From Actinomycetes bacterium (GTDB lineage: Bacteria; Actinomycetota; Acidimicrobiia; Acidimicrobiales; RAAP-2): a DNA stretch of 16,211 nt. This document shows positions 15,846-16,211 of the stretch, piece after piece. Numbering within the stretch: position 1 is the stretch's first letter; each line of letters begins with the position of its first letter. Both the position numbers and the translations under genes were made by a program. The notes under the pieces were generated by a model, which was not told the origin of the DNA, searched no databases, and worked only from the letters and a program-made list of their open reading frames with translations. Where the stretch lies: contig JAKAZC010000020.1 in NCBI GenBank assembly GCA_021826655.1, positions 1 through 16,211 of the forward strand, read 5' to 3'.

Positions 15846-16211
15846 CTAGGCGGACCCGTCGCCGAAGTAGGCGTCGCGCAGGGTCCGCTTCAGGATCTTG
15901 CCGGAGGCGTTGCGGGGCAGCTGCTCGTCGGCGAAGGCGATCCGACTCGGCACCTTGAACGGCGCCAGCGACTCGGCCAGGAAGTCCTTCAGGCCGTCTG
16001 CATCGAGATCGGACCCGGGCTGACGGAGGATCACGCACCCGACCTCCTCGCCCAATCGCTCGTGCGGCACACCGAACACTGCCGCCTCGTAGACGTCCCC
16101 GTGCTCGTAGATGGCGCTCTCGACCTCGGCGCAGTACACGTTCTCGCCGGCACGGAGCACCATGTCCTTGGCCCGGTCCTCGATGTACAGGAAGCCGTCC
16201 TCGTCGACACG
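15846..16211 (-). CDS. Acyl-CoA / AMP-dependent synthetase, C-terminal part (cut by window edge)
   Basis: The minus-strand frame enters at 16211 and ends in TAG at 15846, giving 121 C-terminal residues of an ANL-family adenylating enzyme. GFLYIEDRAKDMVLRAGENV is the A8 hinge region; CAEVESAIYEHGDVYEAAVF and GVPHERLGEEVGCVI are the start of the C-terminal subdomain. PRNASGKILKRTLR is the A10 motif carrying the catalytic lysine. EDRAKDMVLRAGENVY in place of the GRAKDMII seen in many fatty acyl-CoA ligases still fits this group. Members activate a carboxylic acid with ATP and transfer it to CoA. The N-terminal ATP- and substrate-binding part lies outside the window, so the acid cannot be named. 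Confidence 0.93.
   Translation of the reverse strand, partial: RVDEDGFLYIEDRAKDMVLRAGENVYCAEVESAIYEHGDVYEAAVFGVPHERLGEEVGCVILRQPGSDLDADGLKDFLAESLAPFKVPSRIAFADEQLPRNASGKILKRTLRDAYFGDGSA

Overview
The window is GC-rich throughout (roughly 70% by eye), with many GTG starts, short stop/start overlaps and tightly packed genes. Together with a thioredoxin-fold protein resembling mycobacterial Rv2466c, a single-chain biotin carrier/carboxyltransferase, NTF2/SnoaL-like proteins and a monoderm-style ABC exporter with Ser/Thr/Gly-rich adaptors, this suggests an actinobacterium (Actinomycetota), possibly an Acidimicrobiia-like lineage. The phylum is fairly secure; the class is a guess. No tRNA, rRNA, CRISPR array, transposase or phage gene was seen.

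Layout. (1) 1-93, minus: first codons of an NTF2/SnoaL-like gene cut by the window edge. (2) 149-6233, minus: a five-gene exporter operon. In transcription order it encodes a HlyD/MacA-type adaptor, a MacB-type ATPase, a MacB/FtsX-type permease, a secreted lipoprotein with two DUF5666-like repeats, and a second, longer HlyD-type adaptor. Three of the four junctions overlap (4, 4 and 8 bases), and the fourth has a strong Shine-Dalgarno sequence. A perfect 15-bp hairpin closes the operon. (3) 6466-10780, plus: a YajO-like aldo/keto reductase, a DsbA/Rv2466c-like protein with a one-cysteine active site, a class II-type histone deacetylase-like amidohydrolase, a universal stress protein and an HSL-type alpha/beta hydrolase. 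(4) 10830-14083, minus: an NTF2-like protein, a second aldo/keto reductase and a biotin-carrier/carboxyltransferase fusion. (5) 14246-15511, plus: a GNAT acetyltransferase fused to a AAA+ ATPase. (6) 15542-16211, minus: the C-terminal part of an acyl-CoA/AMP-dependent synthetase followed by a DUF167 protein.

How the parts may work together. The exporter operon should form a YknXYZ/MacAB-like machine: ATPase plus permease in the membrane, two anchored adaptors outside, and a lipoprotein partner. The substrate is unknown. The plus-strand cluster reads as a redox, deacylation and stress set. The carboxyltransferase operon and the acyl-CoA synthetase point to acyl-CoA metabolism, but the carboxyltransferase chain lacks a biotin carboxylase, which must come from elsewhere.

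The least conventional items are the GNAT-AAA+ fusion, the biotin carrier/carboxyltransferase without a biotin carboxylase and coupled to an aldo/keto reductase, and the exporter operon bracketed by two adaptors with a duplicated, cysteine-paired lipoprotein.
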